NCBI GenBank assembly: GCA_046314755.1
Contig: JBKDBG010000077.1
Location: 4,216-68,215, forward strand
DNA: 64,000 bases
DNA from: UBA6183 sp046314755
GTDB lineage: Bacteria > Bacteroidota > Bacteroidia > UKL13-3
Direction of reading: 5' to 3'
Under the pieces are notes generated by a model that was not told the DNA's origin, did no database searches, and saw only the letters and a program-made list of their open reading frames with translations. The translations under genes were made by a program, and so were the position numbers. Shown here piece by piece: positions 9,424 through 22,000 of the stretch. How positions within the stretch are numbered: the first letter of the stretch is position 1; every line of letters begins with the position of its first letter.

Positions 9424-9562
9424 AAAGTTAAAGGCGTTTTTATATTACTCAATTCTTATAGGCTACTTTGTTGGCTTGTTTTACCTTTGGCGTGATTTTA
9501 AGCGTAAAGCACAAAAGAAGGAGCAGGGTGGAAGTGAAATTATTATTGAGAAGATAGAATAA
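9410..9562 (+). CDS. small single-pass membrane protein, unknown function
   Basis: A 50-residue protein starting inside the end of the ATPase gene. It has a basic N terminus (MKIGRKLK), one transmembrane segment (FLYYSILIGYFVGLFYLW) and a charged cytoplasmic tail rich in Lys and Glu. The 14-nt overlap and the strong terminator just after it support real expression with the ATPase. No family recognised. Confidence 0.6.
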   Translation: MKIGRKLKAFLYYSILIGYFVGLFYLWRDFKRKAQKKEQGGSEIIIEKIE

Positions 9563-9588
9563 AAAAAGCCGCATTTGCGGCTTTTTTT
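9561..9588. terminator. bidirectional intrinsic terminator
   Basis: Stem GCCGCA/TGCGGC (9568-9573, 9576-9581) with a 2-nt loop, preceded by seven A and followed by seven T. It serves both the + operon ending at 9562 and the - gene ending at 9607. Confidence 0.9.
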
Positions 9589-9606
9589 ATTCGTAGTTGA
9601 TTTGAT

Positions 9607-10521
9607 TTATGCAGTGGCTTTTGCGGCACTAATTTTTGCAAATTGTGACGATACCACAAGCTCTTTACTTCCCGGTGTGTATTTGTAAAAACCTTCACCT
9701 GATTTAACGCCTAAATTTCCGGCTGTAACCATGTTTACTAAAAGCGGACAAGGAGCATATTTAGGGTTTCCGAATCCATCATGTAATACGTTTAATATGG
9801 CAAGACATACGTCTAATCCAATAAAATCAGCCAATTGTAATGGTCCCATCGGATGAGCCATTCCTAATTTCATTACGGTATCAATCTCTTCTACACCACC
9901 AACACCTTCATGCAAACTAATAATGGCTTCATTAATCATAGGCATTAAAATACGGTTGGCAATAAAGCCCGGATAATCGTTACTGGCAGCAGGTACTTTG
10001 CCAATTGATTTACTCAATTCAATAATGTTTGAAGTTACTTCGGCAGAAGTTTTGTATCCGTTAATTACTTCAACAAGTTTCATTACAGGTACAGGATTCA
10101 TAAAGTGCATTCCAATAACTTTATCTGCACGTTTGGTAACTGAAGCAATTTTAGTGATTGAAATTGAAGAAGTGTTTGAAGCTAAAATACAATGTGCCGG
10201 AGCGGCTTCATCTAATTGCCTAAAAATTTCAAGCTTTATGTTCATGTTTTCGGTTGCAGCTTCCACTACCAAATCAGCGTTTGCAACCGCTTCTTTCATA
10301 TTTGTAAAAGTAGTGATGTTGCTTAAAGCTTGTGTTTTTAATTCTTCGGTGAGTTGGCCTTTCGTAACCTGGCGGTCGAGATTTTTAGCGATAGTATCCA
10401 ATGCTTTTTTCAAAGCATTTTCATTTACGTCAACCAAATTAACTTTGTAGTTGTTTTGAGCAAAAACGTGTGCAATACCATTGCCCATAGTTCCTGATCC
10501 AATAACTGTAATGTTTTTCAT
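9607..10521 (-). CDS. 3-hydroxyacyl-CoA (3-hydroxybutyryl-CoA) dehydrogenase
   Basis: A 304-residue NAD-dependent enzyme oxidising 3-hydroxyacyl-CoA to 3-ketoacyl-CoA in fatty-acid or butanoate metabolism. The Rossmann motif is VIGSGTMGNGIAHVFA at the N terminus. SNTSSISITKIA holds the catalytic Ser and GMHFMNPVPVMKLVEVI the catalytic His. The C-terminal dimerisation domain contains GFIANRILMPMINEA and a GLDVCLAILN block. Length is that of the stand-alone short form. The frame is open 25 codons upstream, but those codons cover the promoter; ATG at 10521 matches the family start. Confidence 0.95.
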   Translation of the reverse strand: MKNITVIGSGTMGNGIAHVFAQNNYKVNLVDVNENALKKALDTIAKNLDRQVTKGQLTEELKTQALSNITTFTNMKEAVANADLVVEAATENMNIKLEIFRQLDEAAPAHCILASNTSSISITKIASVTKRADKVIGMHFMNPVPVMKLVEVINGYKTSAEVTSNIIELSKSIGKVPAASNDYPGFIANRILMPMINEAIISLHEGVGGVEEIDTVMKLGMAHPMGPLQLADFIGLDVCLAILNVLHDGFGNPKYAPCPLLVNMVTAGNLGVKSGEGFYKYTPGSKELVVSSQFAKISAAKATA

Positions 10522-10567
10522 GTGTGTGTATTTTTTATTTATTTGATAATTTACATTGAATTGCGCG

Positions 10568-10597
10568 CAAATGTAGTAATGCCATTTAAAAATCAAA
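10568..10597 (-). promoter_or_regulatory. Bacteroidota-type promoter of the hydroxyacyl-CoA dehydrogenase gene
   Basis: On the minus strand TTTG (10597-10594), 18-nt spacer, then TACATTTG (10575-10568). This is a near-perfect -33/-7 pair, 46 nt ahead of the ATG at 10521, so the gene can be transcribed independently of the upstream peptidase gene. Confidence 0.75.
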
Positions 10598-10612
10598 GCA
10601 TCATAAGCAGAA

Positions 10613-12967
10613 CTATTCTATCACAAACTTTTTATTATATATTGCTTTCTTTGTTTTAACCTGAACAAAATAAGTTCCCGGAGTGAGCTTAGAGGTGTCA
10701 AGTTCTAACAAATTGTTACTTCGTTCAATGGTTTGATTTTTCACCTGAATGCCTGCAATGTTCGTGATGCTTACTTCAACGGAATGATTAAGGTTTTCCT
10801 CCGGAATGCATAGGCTAAGTTTGCTACTAACCGGGTTCGGAAAAAGTTTTAAACCGTCAATTTCTTCCTTCAATTTAGTGGGGGTTAAACCAACCACTGA
10901 TTTGTCGCGAACACCAAAGGTATAATCACCAGTTTTAAATTGAGTAAGCCAAAATCTCCCCATTTTATCTCTGGGGTTTCCACCCGGTTGATAAGTAACA
11001 TTCGAGGTGATGATTTCCCAAGCACTATTTTCGTCCATCCTGTAAAGCAAAACTAGGCTGTCTTCGGTGTTTGAAAATTTGAATATTTCAGAATCTGTAA
11101 AATTTGTAGAGCCGTCATAATTAAAAAAAGCCCAAGCACTAAAACCTTGCGGTAAAAAGCCTCTAATTTGCCAATACCTATCGGTGCTCACTCTAATTCC
11201 GGTTTGATTGAAGCTGCCAAACGTAGGCCCAACCCAATGGTGTAGAACAGTTAATAGAGCAGAATCACCGGGGTTAATGGTTTGCACATTGATGCCGAAC
11301 AAGGTATTGTTTGTGCTTCTTGCTCCTCGACTTTTAAGGGTTATATTTTCATAGGAATTAGCAAAGAGGAATTGTTCGTTTTTATCAAAAGTAAAGTAAC
11401 TAATTGCTTGTGTATCATTAATCAATAAGTTACCAATTCCGTTGGTTAACTCCAATTGATAATTTTGTGTTGTACCATTTTTAAAGTGAATGGTTACGTC
11501 TGTTTTTACAATCGAAGGTAAAGCTGTTTTTAATTTGCTGCGTAAAGCAAACAGACAACGGGTTTTAGTATTATCAATTTGTGTTCCGGTAGGTACCACA
11601 TCATAATGCCCGGGTTGGTAAATATATTGATTGAAGAAAAAAGTTAAATCAGCATTGGTAAAAGCCTGGAATTCATTTTTAAGAATTTCGGAGTTGATGT
11701 TTTTAAATTTATATTTGATTAAGATGGCTTTACAAGCGGCAAAAAAAGCACTGTCACCCATGGTATTTCTAAGAAGGTGAGTCATTAATGCTCCTTTTTT
11801 ATACACCGTTGTTCCGTAAGTGTTTTGATGTTGCACCCCGCTTACGGCAAGGTGTCCTTTATCATCGGCAGCTGCCGATAGCAGCACTTCCAGTTTTTTA
11901 CTGATGATTTCATTGTTATACGATGTTTTTCCATGAACACATTCTAAAAATAAAGCCTCACAAAAACTTGCCCAACCTTCGTTCAGCCACATATCTTCTG
12001 CTGTTTCACAGGTTACATCATTGCCCCACCAATGGTGCGATAATTCATGAGCCATTAACGTTTCATAGTTTTCTGGGTTTCCGGTGTTAATGGCATATAA
12101 CGGATAAGCAATGCTCATGGCATGCTCCATGGCCCCTGCATTAAATGGCACGCCAACGTAACCAATTCGATCAAAAACGTAAGGTCCAAATTTTTCTTCA
12201 AAACAGTCCACAGCCTCATTTAATCTTTCAAATGCAGCCTTGGCAGCCAAAGTGTCTTTAGCTTCAACAGCAATAATGGAAGGAATCGGACTGTTGATTC
12301 CTGAAATTGATGAATGAAGCAAGGCATATTTCCCAATGGCTATTCCTACCAAATAGGTTGGAATGGGTTGATTCACTTTCCAATGAAAGTAACCTAAACT
12401 ATCGGTGAGAATTGAATCGGCTTGAAGCACTCCGCTGCAAATTGCATTAAATGATTTAGGCGTAACCACTAGGATGTCGTACAAAGCCTTATCCGTGAAG
12501 TTATCATTGCATGGAAACCAAGCTCTTCCAAAGTTATGTGGTTTAGAACTGAAGCCAACCCCCATATTAAAAGCGTAAGGATTACTCAAGTAAAATCCAC
12601 CCCAGGTGTCATCTTTTGCCGGTTGTCCCGAATAATGAATATGAACAATTAAAGTATCAATCGTTTTTGTCCCTTCAGGAATGTTGATAATTATAGTAGA
12701 ATCAGACTTGGAAAATGAGGTGTAAAAATCATTGATAAGAATACTATCTACGTTAAATCCCTGTAAGTCAAGTTTAATTGTAGATTGGTTATGATTGGTT
12801 AGCGTTATTGTTGAACTTGCTACTAATCCATGACTAAAAATTCTAGAAGCATCAAGGCTGATTTTATAATGCAAAATGTCGGTGCTTTGTCCTTTTAAAT
12901 CGGTTGTTGGTGTAAAAAATAATACAATCCATAAAAATGCGACAAAGTATGGTGGAAAAACTCTCAT
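10613..12967 (-). CDS. M1 family metallopeptidase with T9SS type A sorting domain
   Basis: A 784-residue secreted zinc aminopeptidase-like enzyme. Residues 1-27 form a signal peptide. The N-terminal M1 beta domain precedes the catalytic domain with HELSH (His307, Glu308, His311) and the downstream Glu in NEGWA. The exopeptidase motif is GAMEH instead of the textbook GxMEN. The end is a sorting domain (LFPNPVSSKLSLCI, LTPGTYFVQVKTKKAIYNKKFVIE). An in-frame TTG lies 10 codons upstream; ATG at 12967 starts the signal peptide. Divergent from the giant adhesin gene. Confidence 0.92.
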   Translation of the reverse strand: MRVFPPYFVAFLWIVLFFTPTTDLKGQSTDILHYKISLDASRIFSHGLVASSTITLTNHNQSTIKLDLQGFNVDSILINDFYTSFSKSDSTIIINIPEGTKTIDTLIVHIHYSGQPAKDDTWGGFYLSNPYAFNMGVGFSSKPHNFGRAWFPCNDNFTDKALYDILVVTPKSFNAICSGVLQADSILTDSLGYFHWKVNQPIPTYLVGIAIGKYALLHSSISGINSPIPSIIAVEAKDTLAAKAAFERLNEAVDCFEEKFGPYVFDRIGYVGVPFNAGAMEHAMSIAYPLYAINTGNPENYETLMAHELSHHWWGNDVTCETAEDMWLNEGWASFCEALFLECVHGKTSYNNEIISKKLEVLLSAAADDKGHLAVSGVQHQNTYGTTVYKKGALMTHLLRNTMGDSAFFAACKAILIKYKFKNINSEILKNEFQAFTNADLTFFFNQYIYQPGHYDVVPTGTQIDNTKTRCLFALRSKLKTALPSIVKTDVTIHFKNGTTQNYQLELTNGIGNLLINDTQAISYFTFDKNEQFLFANSYENITLKSRGARSTNNTLFGINVQTINPGDSALLTVLHHWVGPTFGSFNQTGIRVSTDRYWQIRGFLPQGFSAWAFFNYDGSTNFTDSEIFKFSNTEDSLVLLYRMDENSAWEIITSNVTYQPGGNPRDKMGRFWLTQFKTGDYTFGVRDKSVVGLTPTKLKEEIDGLKLFPNPVSSKLSLCIPEENLNHSVEVSITNIAGIQVKNQTIERSNNLLELDTSKLTPGTYFVQVKTKKAIYNKKFVIE

Positions 12968-13070
12968 AAAGTTGATAATAGAGGTTTGTACATTCAATAA
13001 TATGTGCTAAAATTGTAAATAGCAAAAATGCGACAAAATGTATATTAAATATATGCCCCAAACCTTATCT

Positions 13071-16000
13071 ATGAAAATTAATTTACAATACCTTATGAAT
13101 ATTAAACGTTCTACAATTCGTTCGTTAACAATCTTATGGTTGATTATCGGTTACTTTAGCAATGGATTTGCTCAAAGTATCAGCAACTATCAATTAACTA
13201 CTAATTCGACAGCCTCCTTGAACAGAACCAAGGGGAGTTTGGTTGATGATATTGATATGAATGTTGGAACTACCATCTTAATTGGTGGTAGCCAAGTAAA
13301 TGTATTTGGGCCAACAGCACCTTCCATTCCTTTTATTGGTTTTGATTTTTATATCAATGGTATTCGTCATACCCAATTTAATGTTACCAGTAATGGTTGG
13401 GTAACAATAGGCGGAACAGTAACACCTGCAACTACTTTTAATTCAGGTGCCGGTATTCGTATGAGTCCGTTTTTAACAGGCGCAACGGTAATGGGCACAA
13501 GTTCCATTGGTAGAGTGCATTCAAAAGTTGTTGGAGCACAACCGAATCGCGTATTGGTTGTAGAATTCTTGAGAATGGCCATTAATTCTTCCGTTGTGAA
13601 TGATACCAATACTTTCCAGGTGAGATTATATGAAAATGACGGTTCAATAGAGTTTGTGTATGGAAGAATGGAAGTTGGTGCCGGTGCGCCAATTTCATAC
13701 AATGTGGGTTTCCAGTTTACTTCAGGTACTTTTCAACATGTAAATACTACAACGAATTTGTCTTCAACTTCAGTGTCTACAGCCAATGTAGCCGCTTCCA
13801 CAGGTCCCATTGCAGGTTTAAGCAATCGGAATCCGGGTTCTCAATTCGCCTATTTGTGGACTCCTAATCAAATATCCGATCCTCAGCCGGTTTCAATAAC
13901 AAATATTACAACAACAGGCATGACAGTGAATTGGGCAAATGTGGCAAACGAAGTGGGTTACGCCTTATATAGAAGTACAGATGGTGGGGTTACCTATTCA
14001 TTTGTGACTTCGGGTTTGCCTGGAGGCTTATTTGCAGCAAACACTACCTCCTTTAATGCGACAGGGTTGATAGCAAGTACAACTTATGATTGGAGAGTTT
14101 ATGCGATAAGAGAAAGCGTGTCACAACCTGCAGATGGAACAGCTACAACTTCTGCAGCTACAAGATTTTTTACAACTTCAAGTGGTCTTTGGAGTGATCC
14201 TGCCATATGGAACACACTTGCTGTACCTAGCGGTGCCGATACTGCCGAAATATCAACCGGACATACGGTTGAGTTGGACGCTGCCTCTATATCTTCAGGA
14301 ACATTAATTGTTAATGGAACGCTTAATTACTGGAATTCAACCACACAACAAACATTAACCGTAAACGGTGATTTAATCATTAATACTGGCGCTGCGCTAT
14401 CTGCCGGGATAGGATCAGGGCCCCCTGCTTTAACAGGGCCGCATATTTTAAATGTAGGAGGAAACGCATCAACCAGCATTTTTAGTGGAAACGTTATTGT
14501 AGATGGGTCTTTGAATTTACAAACCACTGCAAGTGTACAACTAAGATTGAACGGAACTAGTAATTCAACCGTAAGCGGAAATGGTGCTACTTGTGCTATT
14601 CCATTTATTCAAGTAAACAAGGGTGGTTCACCTGTTAATATTGATAATACAGTTGAGTTTTTAAGAATATTTACACAACCGAATACGGCCAGTATTTATG
14701 CCAATACTCAAAGATTCCAAGTGTTATCCGGCACATTAAAGTTGTCTGCAGCGATTGTTACTAATTCAATTCATAACAATACTGTTCAGTTGTTCAATAC
14801 AACTTTGGGATTTAATTCTCGCCTATGGTTAAATCATACAGGTATTAACATCGGTATGATTCCAACCGCAACCAATCAAGGTACATTGAATATTTCCAAT
14901 GGAGAATTATTGATTACCAATGGTACACTTACTTTAGGAACCGGTGGGAATAACCATAGTATTGTTCAGAATGTTCGAATCAAATTAGATGGAGGTAACC
15001 TAAACCTATTTGGTAGTTTAAATGTAACTAGTATAGCAACTGCAGAATTAGAGGTAAATGGTGGATTGTTAAGTATTGACCCTCAGGCCACCCAAAATGT
15101 TAATAATTTCACTACCTTATTAAACATTGGTGCCTCATCAAGATTTGTTTTCACCGGAGGCGAAATTCAAATAGTTGATCCCCATTCAGCAGCGGTATTC
15201 AACGCTACCTTTAATTCTATAAATATTCCAACAGGAGGTATTAAATCGGTAACAGGAGGAAAGTTTGTGATTGGTAATGGCGCAACTGCTCCAAGTGGAG
15301 GCACCGTTTCTACACTTTCTGGATTTAGTTTGAATATACAGATTCCAATCCATAGGTTGGAGTTAAGAAATGATACAACAATTAATCCTTCGCGTTACTG
15401 TAGACTTGCCGCTGATTTAACGATCAATGATAGTTTAATCTTGGGAACAAATTCGTATTTAAGAACAGCAAGCGCATTAGGTTTTAATTTAAATGTGAAT
15501 GGAGCGGTATTGAATAACGGTAGAATTTCAGGTGTATTGCCACAATCAACAACACCTACGGCATTAGGAGCTATTAATTTTACAGGAACCTCATCTCAAA
15601 CCGTTACCGGAACAGGTAGTGCTACTGTTTTAGTTACCCGCGTTGCAAATTCTAGTGGTGTTACTTTTAACAATACAGGAACTTGGGCACATGAGCGCTT
15701 CACGCTTGAGCTAGGGAATGTAACTAATGCCATTAATTCAATTGCTATTGGTGGCTTCAACTACAGGGGTAATATTGTTATTGGTGGGTTAAATGAAACA
15801 ACTGCATCGGGTTCGTTCTCAACTTTACCAACTATTATTACAACAGGAGGTTTACCAAATTATTCCTATGGTCCATCATCAACAGCATTAACAATGGGTA
15901 GTGCCAATGAAATGGCATCCGGTTCATTAAATGCAAATACTTTGACAATTAATGATGCTCAGGGAGTAACTTCTAATAGAAACATCAATGTACAAATTCT

Positions 16001-19000
16001 AAATTTAACTTTAGGGAATTTAAATGTAGCCAATAATAATTTAACCATAGGAACAAGTGCTGCTAATCCCGGCTCACTAACTCGCAGCAGCGGTTTTGTT
16101 CAACTTGGAAATTCTGGTCAATTTACCAGATGGTTTGCAATTGGAGCAAGCCCGGCATTTGAATATACTACTGGTTTTCCATTGGCTACCAGTTCAAGTG
16201 AGCGAAGTGTATTGTGGAGCTTAAATGGCGGTACCTTAACAGGTGGCGGTAATCTTACTGTTCGTCATAATAATATAATTGGAATTACAGATTTATCGCC
16301 TTCTTTTAGTGATGGCGGGATTACCATCAATAGGAGAACCAATGCTTTTTGGTCAATTAGTTCTTCTACCGCAGGTTCATTTAATGTAGGAACCTCTAAC
16401 TTATCATTAAGAATTATTGGTGCCGGAACAGGAGCTGTAACTAATGCAACTGAATTGCAATTGATTAAGCAAAATGGAGTTGCTGGTGGTACAGCTGTTG
16501 TTAGTGCCGGAACCAATGCAAGACCTGAACTGAATAGAGATTTCTCTCAGGCCAATATTACAGGTGGTGCTTTATTTGATGATTTTTACATTGGCGCTAA
16601 CTCAGCTATTAATCCATTATCACCTACCATTATTGCCATTCAAACAGGAAATTGGAATGACCCTGCAACTTGGGAGGGAAATGTAGTGCCGACTGTGAGT
16701 AACTTTGCGACCATTGCGTCAGGTGTTACAGTTACAATTCCTGCATCTGTAACTGCGGCTTGTAATGGTTTAAACATACAAGCAGGAGCTACTCTTAATG
16801 CGAATTCAGGAACTCTAAATAGTGCTAACGCCATATTGTTGGATGGTACGCTTAATGCTGCAGGTACTTCGGTGAATGTTTTAGCACCTGCTTTAAATGG
16901 TTTAAATATTGGTGCATCAGGTATTCTAAATCTAAGTGGTGGTACATTTAATATAGGTACAACTGGCGGTGGAAATAATACAATGGCCGTTTCAGGTGGT
17001 TTAAACATTTCTGGAGGAGCACTTACAATTAACGGAAATGTTACTTTAACATCAACCTCTTCATTCAGCCAAAGTGGAGGAGATTTTAATATTGACCCTA
17101 ACTCGGGTACTTCAACCACCTCAGTAGCTCAAGGCACGCATAGTTTACTCATACAAACAAGCAATGTAACTTGTACCAATGGAACAATTACAATTATTGA
17201 TCCTCCGCATAATTCAATTGCCTTATCAACAACAAATTCATTAAGAATAGCGGTTTCAACAGGTTCATTATCGGCATTTTCAGGTACTCATACCATAAGA
17301 TTAGGCAATGGTACCAGTACAGAAACGGGCAATACCAATGGTTTTTCAATTAATACCAGAGCAAGTTCAGGTATTGTTCCTTTACAAAATGTAAGAGTAA
17401 GCGGAGGAAACGCAACAGGAAGATGGACATCAAGCAGTTATACGGGAACTCAAGGTACCTACATTAAAGGTAATTTAACAATAGATGTTGGAAGTGAGTT
17501 TAGGCACACGTCTGCTGCACCTTGTGCAATCGGAGGAAATATTATCAATAATGGAACTTTAACCGTTTCAACCGGAACTGTTGGTTCATTTATTCTTGGT
17601 ACGGATGGTAATTATCCATTATCAAACGCTCAGGATATCTCAGGCACGGGTATCTTTAGAAATAATTTAATTACATCAACAGGCGCTTTCACTCATTTAT
17701 TTGTAAACAATGGAGTAGGGTTAACCTTATCAACAACAAACACAGTCTTTACTGTTACCGGAACATTTAGAATTGATGCACTAAGAATCACAACTAATAC
17801 CAATACAATCGGTTTAGGAGCATCATCAACATTTACACGGACTTCTGGTTATATTGTCGGTAATTTGGCCAAAAACTTTACTATCGGGTCTAATATTAGC
17901 AGGGTATTTGAAATTGGTAATGCAACAAATTTCTTACCTGTGAATGTAACCATGAATCAGGTTACTACTGCAGGTTCAATCTCAGTTGGATTAAATACCG
18001 GTGATCATCCTACCCTCTCAACTTCTTGTATCAATCCAACTAAATCAATCAATAATTTTTGGAAGGTAACTAATCTTGGAGTTGTAACTACAGCATCAGG
18101 TGGAACATATGTATTCAACTTTTTAACTTCTGATGTTGACCCATCAACCAACTTAAACAACGCCAAATTATTCAGTTATAGTGGCACGGATTGGTTGGCA
18201 GGTTTAAACCCGACATCAACCAGTTCAACCAGTTTTACTGTAAATAACTTAAACAATTTTGGTGATATCGCAATAGGTGAGATCAATCCAATACCAACTT
18301 CTGTAACGATTAATGCAACCTCAACAGATATCTGCGTAGGTTCATCAGTTACATTTACAGCAAATGTTACTAATGGTGGTGCTGCTCCTACCTACCAATG
18401 GAAATTGAATGGAACGAATATTGGAGGGGCTACAGCATCAACGTATGTAACTACAACATTAAATAACCAAGATACCATCACATGTGATATTGTATCTAAT
18501 AATCCATGTGTGGTTGTTACCAATGCTACTTCAAATAAAATTGGAATAAAAGTGAGTCCGTTGACAGTAGGTGGATTGGTTTCCTCTGCAGCAACAATCT
18601 GTTCAGGCAGCACAAGTGGAGTTTTAACATTAAGCGGACACACAGGTGACGTGGTTCGTTGGGAAAGTTCAACTAGTCCAACATTTACAACAATAACATC
18701 TATAGCCAATACAAACACAACCTACACATCTGGACCACTTACAACAACAACTTATTTTAGAGCAGTAGTAAAAAGCGGAGCGTGTGCAGAGGCAAATTCG
18801 GCATCAGTACTAATTACAGTCGATCCAACTTCGGTAGGAGGAACCGTTAGTGCTAATCAAGCCATTTGTGCAGGTGGAACAATTGCAGCATTAACCATTT
18901 CAGGAAATACTGGAAATGTGACTACTTGGCAAAGTTCAACGGATGCCGGATTTACATCTCCAACTAATATTGCCGGAACTGCTGGATTAACCAGTTTTAC

Positions 19001-22000
19001 ACCGACAGGTGTAACCAGCACTACCTTCTACCGTGCGGTAGTACAAAGCGGAGTCTGTCCTACTGCAAATTCAAGTTCGGCAACCATTACCGTAACACCG
19101 GCCTCGGTTGGAGGCACTGTAAGTTCAAACCAAACCATTTGCTCGGGTGGTACAGTAACAGCATTAACATTAACAGGCAATACCGGAACGGTAACAACCT
19201 GGCAAAGCTCAGCTGATGTCGGCTTTACTACTCCAACCAACATTTCTGGAACAGCAGGATTAAGCAGCTTTACCCCAACAGGTTTAACCAGTACCACCTT
19301 CTACCGTGCAGTAGTGCAAAGTGGAAGTTGTGCAACAGCAAATTCAAATTCAGCAACCATTACTGTAACACCGACCTCAGTTGGTGGTTCAGTAAGTTCA
19401 AACCAAACGATTTGTTTGGGCGGAACCATATCCGCATTAACCTTAAGTGGAAATGTAGGAACGGTAACAACTTGGCAAAGCTCAGCTGATGCCGGCTTTA
19501 CTACTCCAACCAATATTTCAGGAACAGCAGGATTAAGCAGCTTTACCCCAACAGGTGTAACCAGTACCACCTTCTACCGTGCAGTAGTGCAAAGTGGAAG
19601 TTGTGCAACAGCAAATTCAAGTTCAGCAACCATTACTGTAACACCGGCCTCAGTTGGTGGTTCAGTAAGTTCAAACCAAACGATTTGTTTGGGCGGAACC
19701 ATATCAGCATTAACCTTAAGTGGAAATGTAGGAACCGTAGTGACCTGGCAAAGTTCAGCAAATGCCGGCTTTACCACTCCAACCAATATTTCAGGAACAG
19801 CAGGATTAAGCAGCTTTACCCCAACAGGTGTAACCAGTACCACCTTCTACCGTGCAGTAGTTCAAAGTGGAAGTTGTGCAACAGCAAATTCAAGTTCAGC
19901 AACCATTACTGTAACACCGGCCTCAGTTGGTGGTTCAGTAAGTTCAAACCAAACTATTTGCTCGGGTGGTACAGTAACAGCATTAACATTAACAGGCAAT
20001 ACCGGAACGGTAACAACCTGGCAAAGTTCAGCTGATGCCGGCTTTACTACTCCAACCAATATTTCAGGAACAGCAGGATTAAGCAGCTTTACCCCAACAG
20101 GTGTAACCAGTACCACCTTCTACCGTGCAGTAGTTCAAAGTGGAAGTTGCACAACAGCAAATTCAAGTTCAGCAAGCATTACAGTTAATAACTCTTCAGT
20201 TGGTGGTACCGTAAGTTCAGATCAAACCATTTGTTCTCTAGGTAGTGTTGCGGCATTAACCCTAAGTGGTAATATAGGAAGTGTTGTAACCTGGCAAAGT
20301 GCTTCAGATTTGGCCTTTACCTCACCAACCAATATTAGTGGAACAGCGGGCTTGACTAGTTTCACTCCAACAGGTGTTGCAACAACAACTTACTACCGTG
20401 CAGTGGTGCAGAATGGATCATGCGCAAGTGCGAATTCATCGGCAGCATTAATTACTGTTAGTCCTGCTTCAATAGGCGGAACAGTAAGTTCAAACCAAAC
20501 AATATGTTCGGGTACAAGCCCATCTCAATTAACACTAACCGGTAATGTTGGAAATGTTACCACCTGGCAAAGTTCAAGTGATGCCGGCTTTACAAGTCCA
20601 ACCAATATTTCAGGAACAGCAGGTCAAACAACATTTACTCCTGGCACGTTAACAACAACAACTTATTTTAGGGCGGTGATTCAAAGTGGAGGTTGTTCAC
20701 CTGCAAATTCGGTTGCAGCTTTAATAACAGTAACTCCGGGTTCAGTTGGAGGAAGTGTAAGCGGCACCAGTGCAGTATGTTCGGGTCAATCTGCTACCTT
20801 AACCTTATCGGGTAGTACAGGTAGTGTAGTGAATTGGGAAAGTGCAATTGCACCATTTGTTACTTATACAACTATTGCAAACACAACAACAACTTTAAAT
20901 ACAGGAGCATTGTCCCAAACTACTCGATTCCGAGCAGTGGTTCAAAGTGGTTCATGCCCAACTGCCACCAGTTCATTCCAAGAAGTTACTGTAACTTCAG
21001 GAGGTGTATGGACGGGTACAACAAGCAATAATTGGGGTGATGCTTCAAATTGGTGCGGTGGAGTTCCAACTTCATCAACCAATGTAGTTATTCCTACAGG
21101 TACACCAAATGCACCTATAATAAATGTTGCTGCAACTGCGAATAACTTAACCATTGATGCCGGTGCGTCAGTATCTTTTACTGGTACAAATTCTATTACC
21201 CTTTCAGGTAATTTAATTGTGAATGGAACATTTACCACTACAGGTGGTACGGTTATTTTCAATGGAACAGCGACACAAAATGTTGCAGGGGTTACCTATA
21301 ACAATTTAACGCTAAGCGGTTCAGGAAATAAAACATTAACAGGAAATGCAACATTAAATGGCACACTTAATTTATCGGGTGGTTTATTGGTACTTTCAAA
21401 CAGCAACTTAACCATTGGATCAGGAGCAAGCATCACCGGAGGAACTGCATCTAACTACATTCAAACTAGCGGAAGTGGTGCCTTAATCATTAATAACTTA
21501 GGTGCAACACCGCGTACTTATCCGGTTGGTGTAGGCGGAACATACAATCCGGTTACCATTGCCAATTCCGGAACTGCCGATAACATCTCAGTAAGGTTGT
21601 TGGATCAAGTTTATGCAACCTACGCAGGTGAGGTTGGTACAGGTGTAATTGCTGGTAATGTTGTAAACAGAACGTTCATTATTAATGAGGCTGTTGCAGG
21701 TGGCTCTAACTTAAATATTACTTTCCAATGGAATGCTTCAAACGAGTTAACCATGAGCAGAGCACAAACTATTGTGGGACGCTATAATGGAGGTGTTTGG
21801 AGTAATATTAGCGGTGCACCTTCTGCGGCTTTGGGTAGTGGACCGTTTACATTCGGCATCTCTACTACAAACACCGGAATATTTGGTGTAGGTGATGTAA
21901 ATAGTCCTTTACCGGTTCGATTAATCTCATTTGATGCTTCACTTAAACGTGGAATAACAAAGTTAACATGGACAACCGCTTCTGAAATTAATAACAGTCA

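Noticed and set aside
19028..20116. Repeated antisense frames of about 89 residues with 273-bp spacing
   Set aside because: They are the reverse strand of the adhesin repeat units; the regular spacing comes from the repeats and there is no start signal or family match.
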